This document shows positions 28,801 through 43,800 of a stretch of DNA of 64,000 nt, piece after piece. The notes beneath the pieces were generated by a model that had not been told where the DNA came from, made no database searches, and saw nothing but the letters and a program-made list of their open reading frames with translations. The DNA comes from Gymnorhina tibicen (Eukaryota > Chordata > Aves > Passeriformes > Artamidae): assembly GCA_013399875.1 (NCBI GenBank), contig VXAZ01008187.1, positions 577-64,576 on the forward strand. Reading direction: 5' to 3'. Both the position numbers and the translations under genes were made by a program. The first letter of the stretch is position 1. The number at the start of each line of letters is the position of its first letter.

Positions 28801-31800
28801 GTTCAAAAGCAGCATGGTAAAGGCTCTTCACAGGACAAAGGTAAATTTTTAAATACCTTGCCCTGGCATCTGAAGTATTTAGACACAAAGATATCAGAGA
28901 AGTTTCAGGAAAGATTGAATGATGATCTGAAATCAGACTTTTTTTTACATTCAGGAGAAGTCTGTCTTTAATCACAGCTGTAATCTCACAACACTGTATT
29001 ATCCATATGGTTTTACTCTGTCATTCCTCAGTTTTGAGAGCTTAGTAGCAACCTGGTGCTTTGTCCGTTAACTAGCTTGAAATTTCTGGTAACTGCCCCA
29101 TGAACATTGTGATTGTTATTTTTGTTCTCAAAACAATGGTCCCGCTACATCTTGTTCCGCAAGACTGAAGGTTTTACCTGTTCTTATTGCTTAACAAGGA
29201 AATCAGAGTTTACACCGTAAGAGAATCTAATCCAGAGAGCTTCAATTTCTTGATGAAATTTTCAGCATCTACTGTTTTTATCAATCACGCCCAAAAGCAT
29301 TAAAACAGGATATTCATGTGCTTGCACAGGTCCAAAAAATAACTGAGAAAAAGTATTAACATACCAAAGTTGCAAAAATCTACAGAGAAATTCCATGTAA
29401 CTGCATACTAGATTAAGCATGTTATTGTCATAATCAGTTTCTACTAGCAGTGAAGGATATTTCCAAGCTAATATGAAGACTGTGGTGTGAAATTATAGAG
29501 CACAGGGGACAAACATAAGGTGAGAGTGACCAGTGTGAGGTTAGGTACTGGGGTCTCTTGAGACCAAGTGTGTTTGGGCCTTTCATTATTTAAGTGCATG
29601 AATCTCTTCTATCCAGTCCTTTACAATTCTTGATTGTGCTCTCCCCTTCCAGTAGTATCTTCCATATATGTAAACAACTGCTCATACGTTATATAATCTA
29701 AAGTAATGAATCAGTGAGCATCTTTATTTCCTGCAACGAAGCTTTGACACAGATTTAAATTCTATTAGTTCACTCACTTTGAAGGTCAGCACATGAAGAC
29801 ACAAAAAGAAAAAAAGATAAATAGGAAATCACGCAGGAAATTCCTAAGAATATTGTGAAAAAAAGCAGCTGGACTAAAAGAAAAGTCTAATAGGATCCCT
29901 GTGAAAAGCCAACATACATAACCTATAGTTCTGATTACCTCTAAGTCTATGATACAGAGGATGGAAGAAATCCCACAGAATTGAATAGAAAATAGAGGTT
30001 ACAATGAGAATTTAAAGAGGATGTTGAACTCCAGATATCTGATTGTGGTTATAGTAAAGGCATCAGTAATTCTAGGAACAGATTTTATAATGATCATATA
30101 CGTCATATTTTTGTATTAAACCAAGGGTATTAACACTAACATTCATGATGTCACTTAGCTGCTATTAATAGGAAATCCTTCTCTATCATGACACACCAGT
30201 GACTTTGTAACAGCCATGGTAATTCAGTATAACACAATCAAATCGAAAGGAAGTTGGAAGGAACTGTTTTCTATAAGAGATTCCCTCCTTGTCCTCCAAG
30301 AGAAGATGACATTGCATTTTCAATTACCAGTTCTTCTAAATTACATTAATATTACACATTATAATAGAGTGTAACCTTCCAATTTCTATAGTAAGTCATG
30401 ATATAGTGAAACCAGTTATAGCAATTCGATGTATATCTGTTTCAAAAACAATAAACTAAAAGTTTCCTGAAAAGTCATAGCTGTAATTAACACCAATTTT
30501 CAGGACTTTGATGTTGATAATTCTTCTGGTAGTGCAGGAGAAAATATTCATTTCAGAGCAAATTCTGGTTCTTTGAATCAGCTCATTGTCAATATTGCAT
30601 TACTTAGGAGGCATATGGATGCAATCGCATTCCAGGACAACTTTTTTGGTGTCTTATGGACTGAGGTTATTGTCTAACTATACAATCTCAGAGTACCACA
30701 GCAATAAGGTTCTCTGTTTTGCAGACTCATGCCAATTTATGTAAATCACTCTTTCATCTGTTTAAATACAACGATCTTTGAGTGATGAAAACAGTTATAT
30801 CTGTCACAAACAGTTTGAAAGATTAAAGTAATTCTGCTCCTGGCATATAAAACAGCGTTCCAGATCTAAACACAAACTTTGCCTGGTCTGTAATGTCATT
30901 GCTGGGAAGCACAAAAAGTTTTAAGCAAACATTATCACTGCAAGGAAGTATGACATATTTTTCATGTTTGACGCTGGACATAAATATCCTCCCACACTGT
31001 TTAATGCGAGAACTGCATATGTGTGGCAGAGATAATAAAACATCTCAGTGAAAACAAATTAAATGAAAAGTTACGGTAAGTAGAACAGAAAATAAAGCTT
31101 AGAAGTTAAAAGTCTTCATATCTGTACATTTTATTCACAAAAGGAAGAATCAGTATTTGATATGCAGAGTGGATAGTCACACAATCTGGAGGAGAGTCTC
31201 GCGCTTTGTAGGAATGGTTATCTGTACAGAGATATGTATTTTTAGTTGCCAGAAGCAGCTTCATAATTGCAGGTAAGAAAAATCTGGTCAGCTATAAGAA
31301 CCTTGTAACTGCTGTTGCTCTTCTGCTATTGTTTACACATGGTGTTTTAACAGACAGCTGTTACTGAAATTTAGTGCTTTTAAAAATTATCCTTGATTTT
31401 CTTACTTCACTTGTTCAGCATTAAGACATTCAAGAGCTTTACAAACAAAATGCAACATAAGTACCATAATCCAATATGTACATTAAAGCAGAGAAGTACA
31501 ACACTAGTGGAAAGACAGGCATGTGACTTAATTTCTTATACAGTTTTAGAGTATTTATCTTTCTTTCTGTTAATATTCTTCTCGGGGAGAAAAGCTGTAA
31601 TTTTATTGCAGAGAAGCAAGAATTTTAAATAGTTCCCAGAAGTTTCTGGTATTTTGGGATGTCATTACGGACAAGCTCTACCAAACTGCTTTGAGTAACA
31701 ACTTAAAATAGAATCTCTGTATCTGTCTTAAAAACAACAATATAATCTTGTCACACTATGAAAGGAAATAAGTGCCAATGTAATTTTCTTCCTAATCTTT

Positions 31801-34800
31801 GACTGTATTAAGATGTATAAAGGTATGTTCTGTTGACATTAAGAGAGAAAAAAGAAGTATTAATTGTATTGTGAAAAAATGGTGTCTTAGAGTGTTTCTG
31901 ACTTCTGGTTCACTACTACTAAATGACATTAACATCTTGCTTTATACGTCATAGACTGCTTTGAGAGAAAAGCATCAATTTTGAGTGGAAATAGTTTTTT
32001 CCCTGTAATATAATAAACTCTGCTATCATCCTCCTACACTCAAAATATGTATGGGGCTATAAACTAATAAAAGGTTGCTTTTCCAGGGTTAATACAAGAG
32101 GTGCTACTAGATGAGAAGCAAAAATCACCATGTATGAGCACCTATAGCACAAGAACAACACTTACATACTGAGGAACAAGTAGGAAATTAGGAACAAGAA
32201 ACTCAAAAGTTGACCAGCTGCTAGCTTTTATCATAGAATCACAGAATGGTTTGGGTTGAATGGGACCCTAAAGATTATCTAGTTCCAACCCTGCTGCCAT
32301 GGGGCTGGTTGGAACAAGTAGACCAAGTGGTTCAGAGCCCCATCCAAAATGGCCTTGAACACTTCCAGGGACAGCGCAAACCACAGTTTCTCTGGGCAAA
32401 TTGTTCCTGTGCCTCACCAACCTTACTGTAAAGAATTTCTTCTTAACATCTAATCTAAACATAAACTTTCTCAGTTTAAAGCCATTCCCCCTTGCCCCTA
32501 GACTATATATCCTAGTGACAAGTCCCTTTCCAGCTCTCTAGTAGCCCACTTTAGATACTGGAAGGCTGCTGTAAGGTCTCCCCAAAGCTTTCTCTTCTCC
32601 AGGCTGAATAGCCCCAACTCCAGCCTTCATGGCCTTTCTAATAAAATTTATTTCCTATTTTCTTTCCCAATGGATTACCTCAGCAATCCTCTGTGGTGCA
32701 CTTCAACAGGCAAATGAGGAAATGTGGATCAAAACTCCTGTTCTGTACCAGAAATACATTCAAAAGTGCATTGGACTGGATGCATGCCCAGGTAGCTACT
32801 GCAGCCTGGCTAAAATTATTGAGAAGAAATCACTCAGCAGTTAAGAGTGGATTTGTGGACTGTTTCCATGTGGTTGCTAAGCTTGTCTGAAAAATTCACT
32901 AGCTCCTGACAGAATGTTGTGGTGACTAGTTTGGTCTATGACTCTATTTTTCTATTGCATAGTCCCATAGATAGCATAGTGTTGACCTTTTATGTAGTAT
33001 ACAACATGCAGCAGTTGTAGCAAAGCAATTAATCTAACCAATGTTTCCCAAATATTAGGCTAGAATTCTAAACATAGGACAATTTCTTTTTCTTTGGGAT
33101 TAATCTCAATGACTACTCTATTGGACGAATCCTCCCTCTCCATCTTGCTTGTTACTTGGTCACTTCAGTGTATCGTGCACCTTTCCCAAACAGCTTTGCT
33201 TTCCACTAGTAATGAATTTCAATCTTGACATCAGACTACACGCTTCCTAGACTTTGTTCTAAATTAAACTAATTCCTGTAATAGCGCAGTCTTCATCACC
33301 AAGATGCTTTATTCTTAGAGAAATGAGGAGAAGCAGCTATGCTCTTGCTATGCTAACTGCTATGAAGCATAAAGACCTTTTCATTTTCACATTCCAATAC
33401 ATGAGGGAGGAAGCCGAGACTAGATTATAAAGTTTTTACATGCTTTCTGAGCTGGATCCAATGAAGAAGTATTTGGAAACAGATTTTGCAAGATCCTGTA
33501 TGAATCTGTACTATTCATTTCTATATTTACTAAAATGGACAAACAATATGAAATAGTCAAGCAGCAAAATAAGAAATAAATTTAATTAACATTAGTCACC
33601 TACTCCTGTATGTCATTTGCTTTCTGGTTTGTATTATTCTTGAGGGAATAGCTTGAGGGAAGCACAAGGAGAGTACAAAACACTATGGAAAACACCAATG
33701 GTTAATGGCCTCCTGCATAGTTGCAATAACCAAAATCTTTTCTTTTTCCTTTTCAAAATAGTATTTTGCATCTTTCTCATAGTCATCTAACTATTCTGAT
33801 TTTTTTTTGAGATGGTTTCACATCAAAAGAGGAGTTTTCTTCTAAGAAATTCTTAGCAGGAATTTAATGAATTAAAGACCATTCCAGACCACACAATAAT
33901 TTCATGATTTCAAAGGCCTTCCTGCATATCATGGCAATCTAAATAGAAAATAATTATGAACATATTTTTAACCACCCCATACAGTAATTTCAATGGATAT
34001 ATACAGTAAGTGAATATTAATTCAAAATAATTAGTAGGTCTCCATATTACAGGAAAACTAATATAATTTGTTGTACATTATATAATTAGATTTGCTGAAG
34101 ATTATTTCAACTTTGAGAATAATCTAAGCCTTTTCCAAAAAACACAGGCATATCAAATACAACTAGTGAAGCATTAAGACAGTTTACACAAAATGTCTTT
34201 CATGTGGGATTCACAAAGTACTTGACAAAGATTATCTTTCACTACAAAAACCAGAAAGAATCATTATTTAACATTCTGTGTACCAGAAAAGAGGGGTACT
34301 CTCTGAAAAGGATATTAACCAACTCTGCTAGCATCACATATAAAGCAGCTAAACTGGGAACAGAACCCAAAACTTCTGGCACCTAATTCCCTGTTGAAGG
34401 CACTGGGCTACATTACATCCAGTTATACAAACCAGCACTGACATCAGCAGAAGTACAGTTTATCCCCTCCAGCATTTTAGAATGTCAGTCTCCATAACAC
34501 TCTCAGCGTTTTTGTTACAACACAGCAAGTATTAGATTTTATTGGTATTAATTATAATTAGGAAATGTAAACATTTCAGTATGAGCAAATCAGGATTTTT
34601 TTTTCCTTACAGTATTTCCAACTTTGCATTGACTAGAAATGATGGGAATTGCGCGTGTGGGAAAAACCTCAACATCTATGAGTTCCAGCCCTATTTTCAA
34701 GCCAGAAGTTTCAGAAAAGCATCTGAGTTTTGCATACTTGCTGTGAGCTGGCAGAAAGATAACAGACAACTTTTTCTTACGTTTGCTTAAACCAGCCACA

Positions 34801-37800
34801 ACTCTTTTTTAAACAAACAAAACTGAAAACAGATGCTTATCGGATGTTCAGTATTATCAGCTAACTCCTAATTTCAGAAAAGCAGCTGAGTTTGCAGACA
34901 CCTCTGAGTTTCACATTTGTCCGACACCTATTCTAGTGCCATGAATCAAGATGGGTTTCTGTGTTATCTTTCCCTATCTTCTGTGCGGAATTTTAGAGGA
35001 TTTCCATTCTAGTGCCACAGAAAGTACCATCCACCATTATAAAGATTCTAATCAATCAGGTGACTGACAGAATAGAGTCAATTATTATGGAATTTGACAA
35101 CCTAATGAAAACTCATTTCAGAATAAGGTAGAATAATATGTCAAAAGATGAGAAGTTAAATTATACAAAATTAAGTGTGTCTGAATAGATAACATAAAGC
35201 ATAACATTATAAAGCAAAAGTAGAACAAGGGAACATAAGAAACAGTGGACAAGTAAGTAATCCATGTGGTTTTGCTCTTTCTAGTATACAAAAGATCTCA
35301 CTAAAAAAGTGAGCTCCAATAAAAATAATATACAGAACTTATTGTCCCGGGACAGAATGCAGGAATGTATCCTCCTTCTTTTTTTAAACATATACTTTAT
35401 TCACACACATAAGGATAAAATTTTCTGTCACACTGACAAAGATAAATATATCTCAATTTCCACATCAATAGACATAAACAGGGAAAATACTTAGAAGAAT
35501 ACATTTTTCTATTTAAAATTATAATGCACAATTAAATTGCAATTTTATCTAAAGCAGAACTAGTCTTCTTCCAAGCTCAACTGGGTATTTATATAATATT
35601 CCACTCATCAGAAAGTGGAGTATGATAAAAAGGGTAGCTCAGCATTGCAGGAGAAACTAGTACACTGCAGGTACTGGATTGTCTTTAATTTTTTGAGACT
35701 GTGTTGACATGATTTGCTACTCCTTCTGCTGGTTTTAGCTGGTGGAGCTAACTTTCTTCACAGGGAACTCCTACAGTGCTGTAGATTGGAGTTGTGACCA
35801 AAACAGTGTTGATCACACATCCATGTTTTAGCTCTTGCTGAATAGTCCTGCACAGCATTCAGGCCTTCTCTATTTCTAATGCTGATGTCCAGAAAGCAGG
35901 CTGGGGATGAACAAGAAGTTGGGAGGGGCCAAGCCAAATCAGCCAAAGGGATAACTCATACCACATGACATCATGCTCAGAAATAAATGTGGGAAAAGAA
36001 GGAGGAAGCAGGGGAGAAGTTCAGAGTTATGATGCTTGTCTTCCCAAGTAGTGGTTATGCATGATGAAGTCCTGCTTTCCTGGTAATATGAAATTTAGAA
36101 ATGCGTGTTCTGAATGGAACTCAGAAATACTGTGGCAAACAGGACGAGGGAAGTGACAAAACCCCCTGTACTTGGCACTGGTGAGGCCACACCTTGAATC
36201 CCTGTGTTCAGGATTCAGGCCCCTCACACAAGAAAGACATTGAGGTACTGGAGTGTGTCCAGAGAAGGGCAACAGAGCTGGGGAAGGGTCTGGAGCACAA
36301 TCTGATGAGCAGCAACTGAGGCAGCTAGGGGTGTTTAGCCTCAGAGTATAGCGACATGGGGGTCAGTCTCTTCTCTCAGGTAACAAGTGATAGGACAAAT
36401 GTGTCAGGGGAGTTTCAGACTGCATGTTGGGAAAAATTACTTCACTGAAAGAGTTATCAAGTATTGAAACAGGCTGCCCAGGGAAGTAGTGGAATAACCA
36501 TACCTGCAAGAGTTCAAAAGGAGCGTAGATGTTGTGCTTAGGGACATAGTTTAGTGGTGGAACGGGCAATGTTAGGTTAATGGCTAGACTTGATGATTTT
36601 TAAGAAGTCCTTTCCAACCTTAATGATTCTATGAATTGCCTGAACACCTGCTCACTGATGGGAAGGAGCTGACTGAATTCCATCTTTTGCATTGCTTGTT
36701 CACACAGCTTTTGCTTTCCCTGTTAAATCGTCTGTATTTCAACTCATTAGTTTTCTTTCATTCACCCTTCCACCCCTCTTTGCCTCCCCATGGAGGGGCA
36801 GCAAGCAAACAGCTGTGTGGTGCTAAGCTGCCAACTCTACATGAACCACAACAATCCTCATGAGATCCAGGGTGTAGTAAGAATTACAGAATCTGTGATA
36901 TGACTGTGGAAGATACCGTTTGGTTAGGGTCCTGGCAAGACCTGGGCAAAATTGAATTACTATAATACTTTGGCAAGCTAGATCAAGAAACATTCTGGAG
37001 ATCATTAATGGTTCTGTAGAAATACAAACAAACATATATATATATTACAATAACAATCTTGATGTTATTGTTAAACTGTAAGTGAAAATTTCCAATTAAA
37101 TACATTAGAAAGACAATAAAACTGTCCTGCAGTGACATAAAGATTTCCATGAAATTTTTTGTTTTAGAAGTTCTGTGGCAAGGAATTTGCTGCTTAAATA
37201 CTGTCTAAATACACTTACAACTAAAAAAAAATATTATATCCAATAAATATATTCATTGAGCTCCATGGCCTGGGAGAAGGGTAAAGGAGAATATTAACAT
37301 ATTTAACAGTACAATTTAACTGCTACTTTTGAAACAGCCTGTTTTCATTTGTATTTACACAAAGTATTTACACAACATAGCCTCATGAAACAAAGTTATT
37401 AAAAAGACATAAGGACAATCTTTATAAAAAAGATTAAGCTAATTAACAAATTATTACAACAATGTGAATGATCACTAATATTCTCTCTGGATAAGCAGAT
37501 TCAGATAGTTCAAATGACTTCTCAAATAGTAAATTTTTAAACTGTCCACCATTTCTATGAGAAATACAATTAAATTCTTAATTCTAATATCTCTGTCAAA
37601 AATACAGAATTTGTTTTGTTTACCCAAAAAGACTGTACTCCTACAAGGAGAGGGGGGAAAGTCTCTTCCTGTATATATTTTGCACAGCTCCAGAAGCAAT
37701 GGTGCTGGCAGAAGCAGGTGATGGGGAACACACCTGCTTCTGTATGGGAAACAGGAGGGAGCAGGACTGCTGTTTTCAACAGCAACCTCCATTTACCTTG

Positions 37801-40800
37801 TCTTCAACTGATGACCAAACTGTACCCTGGTTTTCACCCATTGTCTCCAGACTCTAAGCTCGTAAATCACTTTTTATAATGCTTATTTCTGTCTCACACA
37901 AGACAAAATCTTTAAATATGAGTAAGTCAGTTCATAAGCTCACACTAGTGAGAAAAGATGACATGTATATTGTGGACTTTCTCTAAAAGTGTGTCTTTTA
38001 CTCTAGTCTTTTGTAAGTCTTTGAAGCTTTGTATTTCCTCTGATAAATTTGCTCTGTGATGAATATATTTTTCATTTTGCCTACATATAATAGTAAAGAA
38101 CAAAGCCCAAAATAACCAATGGGAAATGGGTGAGATCAAGGGAGCGATTATCTTTGACAAGTGATGTCTAAAATCTGTGTAACATATATCAACATATATT
38201 AACATATATTAGGCCCATTAGGAACATAATCCACAGGAATTTTCAGAGGAAACAGATACTTTATGCAGCTTACATTATGCATAACTTTGTAAACCACTAC
38301 ACTATTTGGCAATAAGTTTTTTTTTCAGATGTGGTTACCTTTCTGGAAGAATTTCTCTAATTTCTCCTTGAAGGGCTGGAGATGTTCTTCAGAAGACTCT
38401 CTGCAAACTAACTTCATCTGCTTTTCAGAGGCTACAAAAAGAAGATGAGACACATTTGTGGCAGAAGTAATATACCAGAAGTAGATGTCACCACCATAGG
38501 AGTCTACATCTAAATTAGTCACCTGAACTTACTTTAGAGGTAACAAATAAGCACTAAGAAACCCACCAGTTACATTAAAATAAAAAATACCAATACTAGT
38601 CTAGCATACTAAATAAAAAATTCTATATGTGTTAAAACAGTAGAATTTGTCTTTAGTAAGGAATTTGTCCTAAAACTCCTGCAATGTGCTAAGGCTTGCT
38701 ACTAACACAGCCTGCCTCACATGCTAATTCTAGATGGTAATTTAAAGCTTTAAAGTCTGTTTCTGCGATGAGAGGAGGATGCCTTGTATCTGGATTGATT
38801 TTAATCAATCAGTGCCAGGCATCCTATACGCAACTATTTTTCCTGAAACAGATGCAGAAATTCAGCCTTACTTAAGTATTCCATCCCCAGACCATGATAT
38901 GAAACAGTTGAAGTATGTAAGAAAGTTAACTTACATTTAAGTGCAATTTGTTTCCTATTTAATCTATCTGCTATTTTAAGAATTGATGCCATGCCAATTT
39001 CTAAAAAACTTCAATTTTTTTTGCCAATGAATTTTAACAGGCCTAGAACTTCTAGTAAACTTAGTGCAGTCCAGTGTTCCACATTAAAGATGATGGGAGA
39101 CAGAAATCAAACTGAAATTACTTTCCATTGAGCAACTGAATTTATGAACCACTACAAGATTTTTCTTCCACAACTTTTCATTCCCAAGAAGCTAAATTTA
39201 GATGGAAACTTATTTTGGAGTTAAACCTAAGACTTATAGTTTGGCTGCATGAACTGTATTCACACCATATTGCTACCACCATTAAACCAAAATTAAAGCA
39301 AAACTGTGGAAACAGAAGTTGAGTGTGTGTGTGTAATTAAAATGTCATATTAATTTAAATTTGCAATGTAGTGTAAAAAGTCAACGGGAGCTTGAAAATA
39401 GATGCATACATTTTACTGTGCAAGTAGTATTGTGCTTATAATGGTGCCCTTGGACTATCAGGATGTACTGAAAAGAACCACAGCTTTTCAATTAATTGAG
39501 AACAGAAACGCATTTGGACAATTCTTATAGAGAAATACTGAAAAATACCTGTTCCCACCTAAGAGTATATTTTAATTTAGCAACCCTCCACAACTCCTGT
39601 AGGTTGCATAAAATGGCCTGGGCTACAGTCTAAGTTTATCTTTAATCTATATTCTTGTAACCGGTAGCATATGATAAACCTTTCAAATGATTTTGAATAA
39701 AGTTAATGGATATTTGTTTGTATGCCAGATAGTGGGCAGAATGGAGTGGTAATTTAAACATACTAGATTGGGAAAGACAGTCTTTTATCAGCTGCTCAGT
39801 TATGTGTCTTAAATAATTTAAAATAAGCAAAAAAAAAAATCCAAAATCAGGGAAGTTTATATGACATCTTCAGATTACTTTCTTATGATACATGCTGCTT
39901 ACCATTAAAAATTTGAACTTTCTGTGACTGTTGTAATACACTGGTTGAAATGTGTGTATACTTAGTATTTAAGTTCGCAGAATTAGAAAGAGATTTCAAC
40001 CAAGCAAAATGTAACGCTACTTTGGAAGACAACAGACATTAGAATTTTATACCTGGAAAAAATCTAGCAAAATAACCGAGACAGTATTGTGAGTTTCTGA
40101 CTGTAAGTTCGAACAAAGTAACAGCTACAGGTTTGTGTTCTTTCTTTTTGTTTAAAAAAAAGTACAGAAAATCATGAGGCAATATTTAGAAATGATTTTG
40201 GATAAATATAAAATGACAAAAAAAGTAATATAGTACACATAATATGTTCAGGCATTTGGAACACATTAAATGCCCCTGATTATTACAGCCATGTAAGGCT
40301 GCAACAGTAGCAAAACAATAATTCTTTTATAATACTCTTAATAAATTTATATAAATCTATACAGAATTAAATTTCTATGATTATGTACTAGACTAATAAG
40401 CTTGTAGGTACAGTAGTATCTAAACACACTCTAATATACTCTAGAAAGGCCTTTTCCTAAACATATGGTGTTGCTAATGCATCATCTGAAGCACTGAAAG
40501 CTTCCTGGATGCTTCCTACAAGGTTTAATAACACAAGATTTAGAAAGGTTACTCAGGTAGGTCCCATGCATTTAAGTGACCAAGACTAGGATGAACTTTT
40601 CCTAAAGTAAAAAGAAAGCACCTATAAACCACCTTCAGTAATTTTTTTTAAAATTGAGTTTACTAACATTAACCTTAATCAGATGACAAAAACCACAGGA
40701 AAATCTGGATAAGAAGTACCAACACATAGAGCATATAGAAAAAAAAATTGATTTGGATAGTGAATTCTTAAGAAGAATCCTAACACCCCTAACAAGGAGA

Positions 40801-43800
40801 TCAATATTTGGAATGAGGGGAGAGGAACAGTAAGAAGAAAGGCACAGAAATGAAGAGAAATGGGACAGATGACATAGAATAAGTGAATCAGGATGCTGAT
40901 TAAAACTCTAAAAGTTTGAGATGAAGTGAAATAAGATGAGATACCAATTTCAAATGCTTAAGTTATCTTGAAGCAGTGAAATTGAAAGAGACAGAGGTAG
41001 TTAAGTAAATGCTGGAAAATTCTAATAATTTACATTACTGTAAAGCCTTAAAAAGAGATCTTTTAGGCTGAAGAACCTTAGAACATGACCAAATTTGCTT
41101 GGGGATAGATATGGCAAGGAATGATGGAAGCGTGTTCAAAGGAATCACAAATCAGATACAAGTAAACACATATTTTGAAGAGGAAAAAGCATTTAATGAC
41201 ACAATTAATGTGAAGTTTCTGATTGTAATGATACATATTAAAGTCAGGTGGTCTTTGTCAAGCTGCTTTTGTAGTAATGGTGGAAGTCTACCATTTAACT
41301 GTATGACCTACCTCAGTTCTACACAATATAATAAAAAAGTTTCTGGTAATTAGCATTCACTGAATTTCCTGTTACCAAAGGCTTTTTGTTTAGTTTTTTA
41401 TTTACTTGAAACATACTGTTGAAAAAAAAATGTCATGCCAAACATTATATAAAAACCCCCTAAAACTAGAAAGTCCATTTCCATTAATTGCTTTGATTTG
41501 CCTTGCTAAAAATACTACAACATGAGGGAATATTACATCTATTCTTTATATTTTGTTCTCATATTCACTACAGTACAAACCTTCTCCTCTTTAAAAGAGA
41601 AATATGTCAGCAAAGTTTTTATTAGAATGATTTGGAGGTAAAGGATCCTATTATGCATTCCTTTTAAATACATATTGAAAAGCTGCTTTCTGAAAAAATG
41701 TCTTTCTGAAATTCTGAGGAATCTGAGGGAATTCTGAGCAAACTGATAACTATCACACCCCACATACACTTCTCTCACCATCTCATTCCAAAATAATCAT
41801 TTGGGAAAATAAAAACCTGTTTCAGCATTACTGAGTTCAAACAGATGCAAATTCTCCACTAACGTAATAAACTTTTGGTTCTTTTCCTTGGTATGAGCTG
41901 TATCTTAGTGAAATTGAATGTAATATGCTACTTTGAAAATTGTTTATTTCTAAATGAGCTATTGCAGGAAGAAAAAAAGGGAAAATACAAGTGTGCAAAA
42001 GTATTTGAAAGCCCTTACAAATTGTTGGATGTACATCATGCTTCACCCACTACAAATCTTGGCCACAGAAATGGAAAGCATTAGCAAAACATTAAAACAA
42101 AGCTGGAAACTGCTGATTATCAGTTTGCCACTGTCTTCAGATTTAATGCAGTATTTGGCTCAAAAAGTTCTTTAAAAATCCCCAATATAAGTGAAAATAT
42201 TTACAAAATAGAATGTCTCTCACTTAATGCCTATTGGGCAATAGTCTTAAAACTCCACAGACACTTGTAAATCTGTCAAAAGAATCATGGCCCATAAACA
42301 AACTTTCACGTAAAGAGAATTTCTGTGTCAATCAGACACGAGTTGGAATTTTTTAAGCACCATTTTTAAAGTAAACACAAAACCAGAAATAGTTTAAAGT
42401 TGATAACAGTAAATTACTAACCTATTTACTCACCAGAACCCACCAGTAGCATTTACAGGAATCAGCCTGACAGCAAAACCAAGTATCAACACCATGAATT
42501 CCTATAAACCTGTCACTGACACTATCCCCTATGAGTTATGCCTCTGTGAAAGCTGCTAAACCTCCCCTGCTCCTGTCTGTTCAGAGTGTGGCAGGTTATA
42601 CTGCCAAGCTTGCTCTTTTATTTTGTTACAATGCAAGCATCTTTGACAGAAGGATTACTATTTAATAATTCTTTTTTAGAACACATATCTTTTCTGTTTT
42701 GAAGAGCATTTGAAATCATGAAATCATTTACAATTGAATTTAATGTAGCACTAAATAACCACAAATTTCCGTATGAGAGAATCCATAACTTTTTACTGTG
42801 CAGAAACCTGTTACACTACTTGGATCTATACACCCAAATAAAAACCTAATAAACTTCAGATAAAATGCATACATTTGTATTGTTCAGCAAGTGTGATCTG
42901 ATTTTCTCCTGGCTTAGTTTCTTTGGTTTTGCTGTATTAATTTTCTTGCTTGGAAACAGCTTTGCAAGCTAAACAACTAGTTACTGGAGATGCATGTTTA
43001 TCCACTGCACACTCTTGCAGGATCTGGTTATATTCTCTTATTATTACATGCACTTAGGTACCTACTTACTGGAGCTGTTCACATGATGTTGTTAATTCAA
43101 TACATTTTACACTATCTACAGCTTTTGCACTTATAAATAAACTTGCATGTAAATTTTCTTTTCAGATAGAATTTTAGATAATGTAGGAGGGAAGAGATTA
43201 ATCTTGATTCTGTGGGAGCATGGTAAGATTTTTAACAACTTCCAACTGCAAGAGGCTATGCTGCTACTGACTCGGAGAAGTTTCAGAGACAGTGTTTTAT
43301 TCGCCCTTTTTGACACATATTGATACGTGTACACACATCAATTAATAGGAACGCACAAATGTTCAAGCACTATCACCAAAGCCAGGGCTGGGCTGACTAA
43401 TACAGAAGCCTTTTACAAAGCAGAGATGGAAATGCTGTGAAGTGGGGTGGGAAGTTTTCTGAGACTAAATTATCTCAGAAAAGTGTAAAAGGGCATCAGA
43501 TTGTGGTAGCACTCTGTTCTCAAGCTTCGTTTTTACTGTCTTAAATAAAGCTCAACAATTTAATGCAAAAAAGCGTTAGCGCACATAAAACTAAATACAC
43601 CATTCTAAACCATTAATTGCTTGCATAGCTACTGTTCCGTAAAGATATTTTCAGCTAATTTAGAAGAAGAAATGTGCTTCTACATACAATTATCTTCTTC
43701 ACACATTAATAATTCCTTTTTCTTAAAAAATAATTTCAGGGGATAGAAGATAGTAAGCAGAAAGACCAGTCTTTTTCTGAAGCACATTTCCTTGTGACAC

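Larger units (their letters stand above)
15463..38338 (-). other. FMN1: FMN1 intron (22.9 kb), repeat-poor
   Basis: This phase-1 intron is the largest in the window. Recognised contents are an old LINE relic (17805-18180), a solo LTR (21071-21613), a 24-bp triplicate (26203-26269), a CR1 (32231-32635), and an LTR split by a CR1 (35725-36853). Large stretches (about 22-32 kb) hold nothing I can assign. In other vertebrates introns of this gene carry limb enhancers acting on GREM1, which makes this the prime place to look for conserved non-coding elements. Confidence 0.8.

Noticed and set aside
33965..33980. Possible GLI-type site (aaccacccca)
   Set aside because: It departs from the GLI consensus and a single short match is expected by chance. 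No clustering or conservation can be shown here.
21071..36853. The two LTRs as the ends of one provirus
   Set aside because: They are in opposite orientations, 14 kb apart, with no retroviral internal sequence between them. They are independent solo LTRs.
36636..36863. 75-codon plus-strand reading frame
   Set aside because: It is the 3' part of the interrupted solo LTR read as protein.
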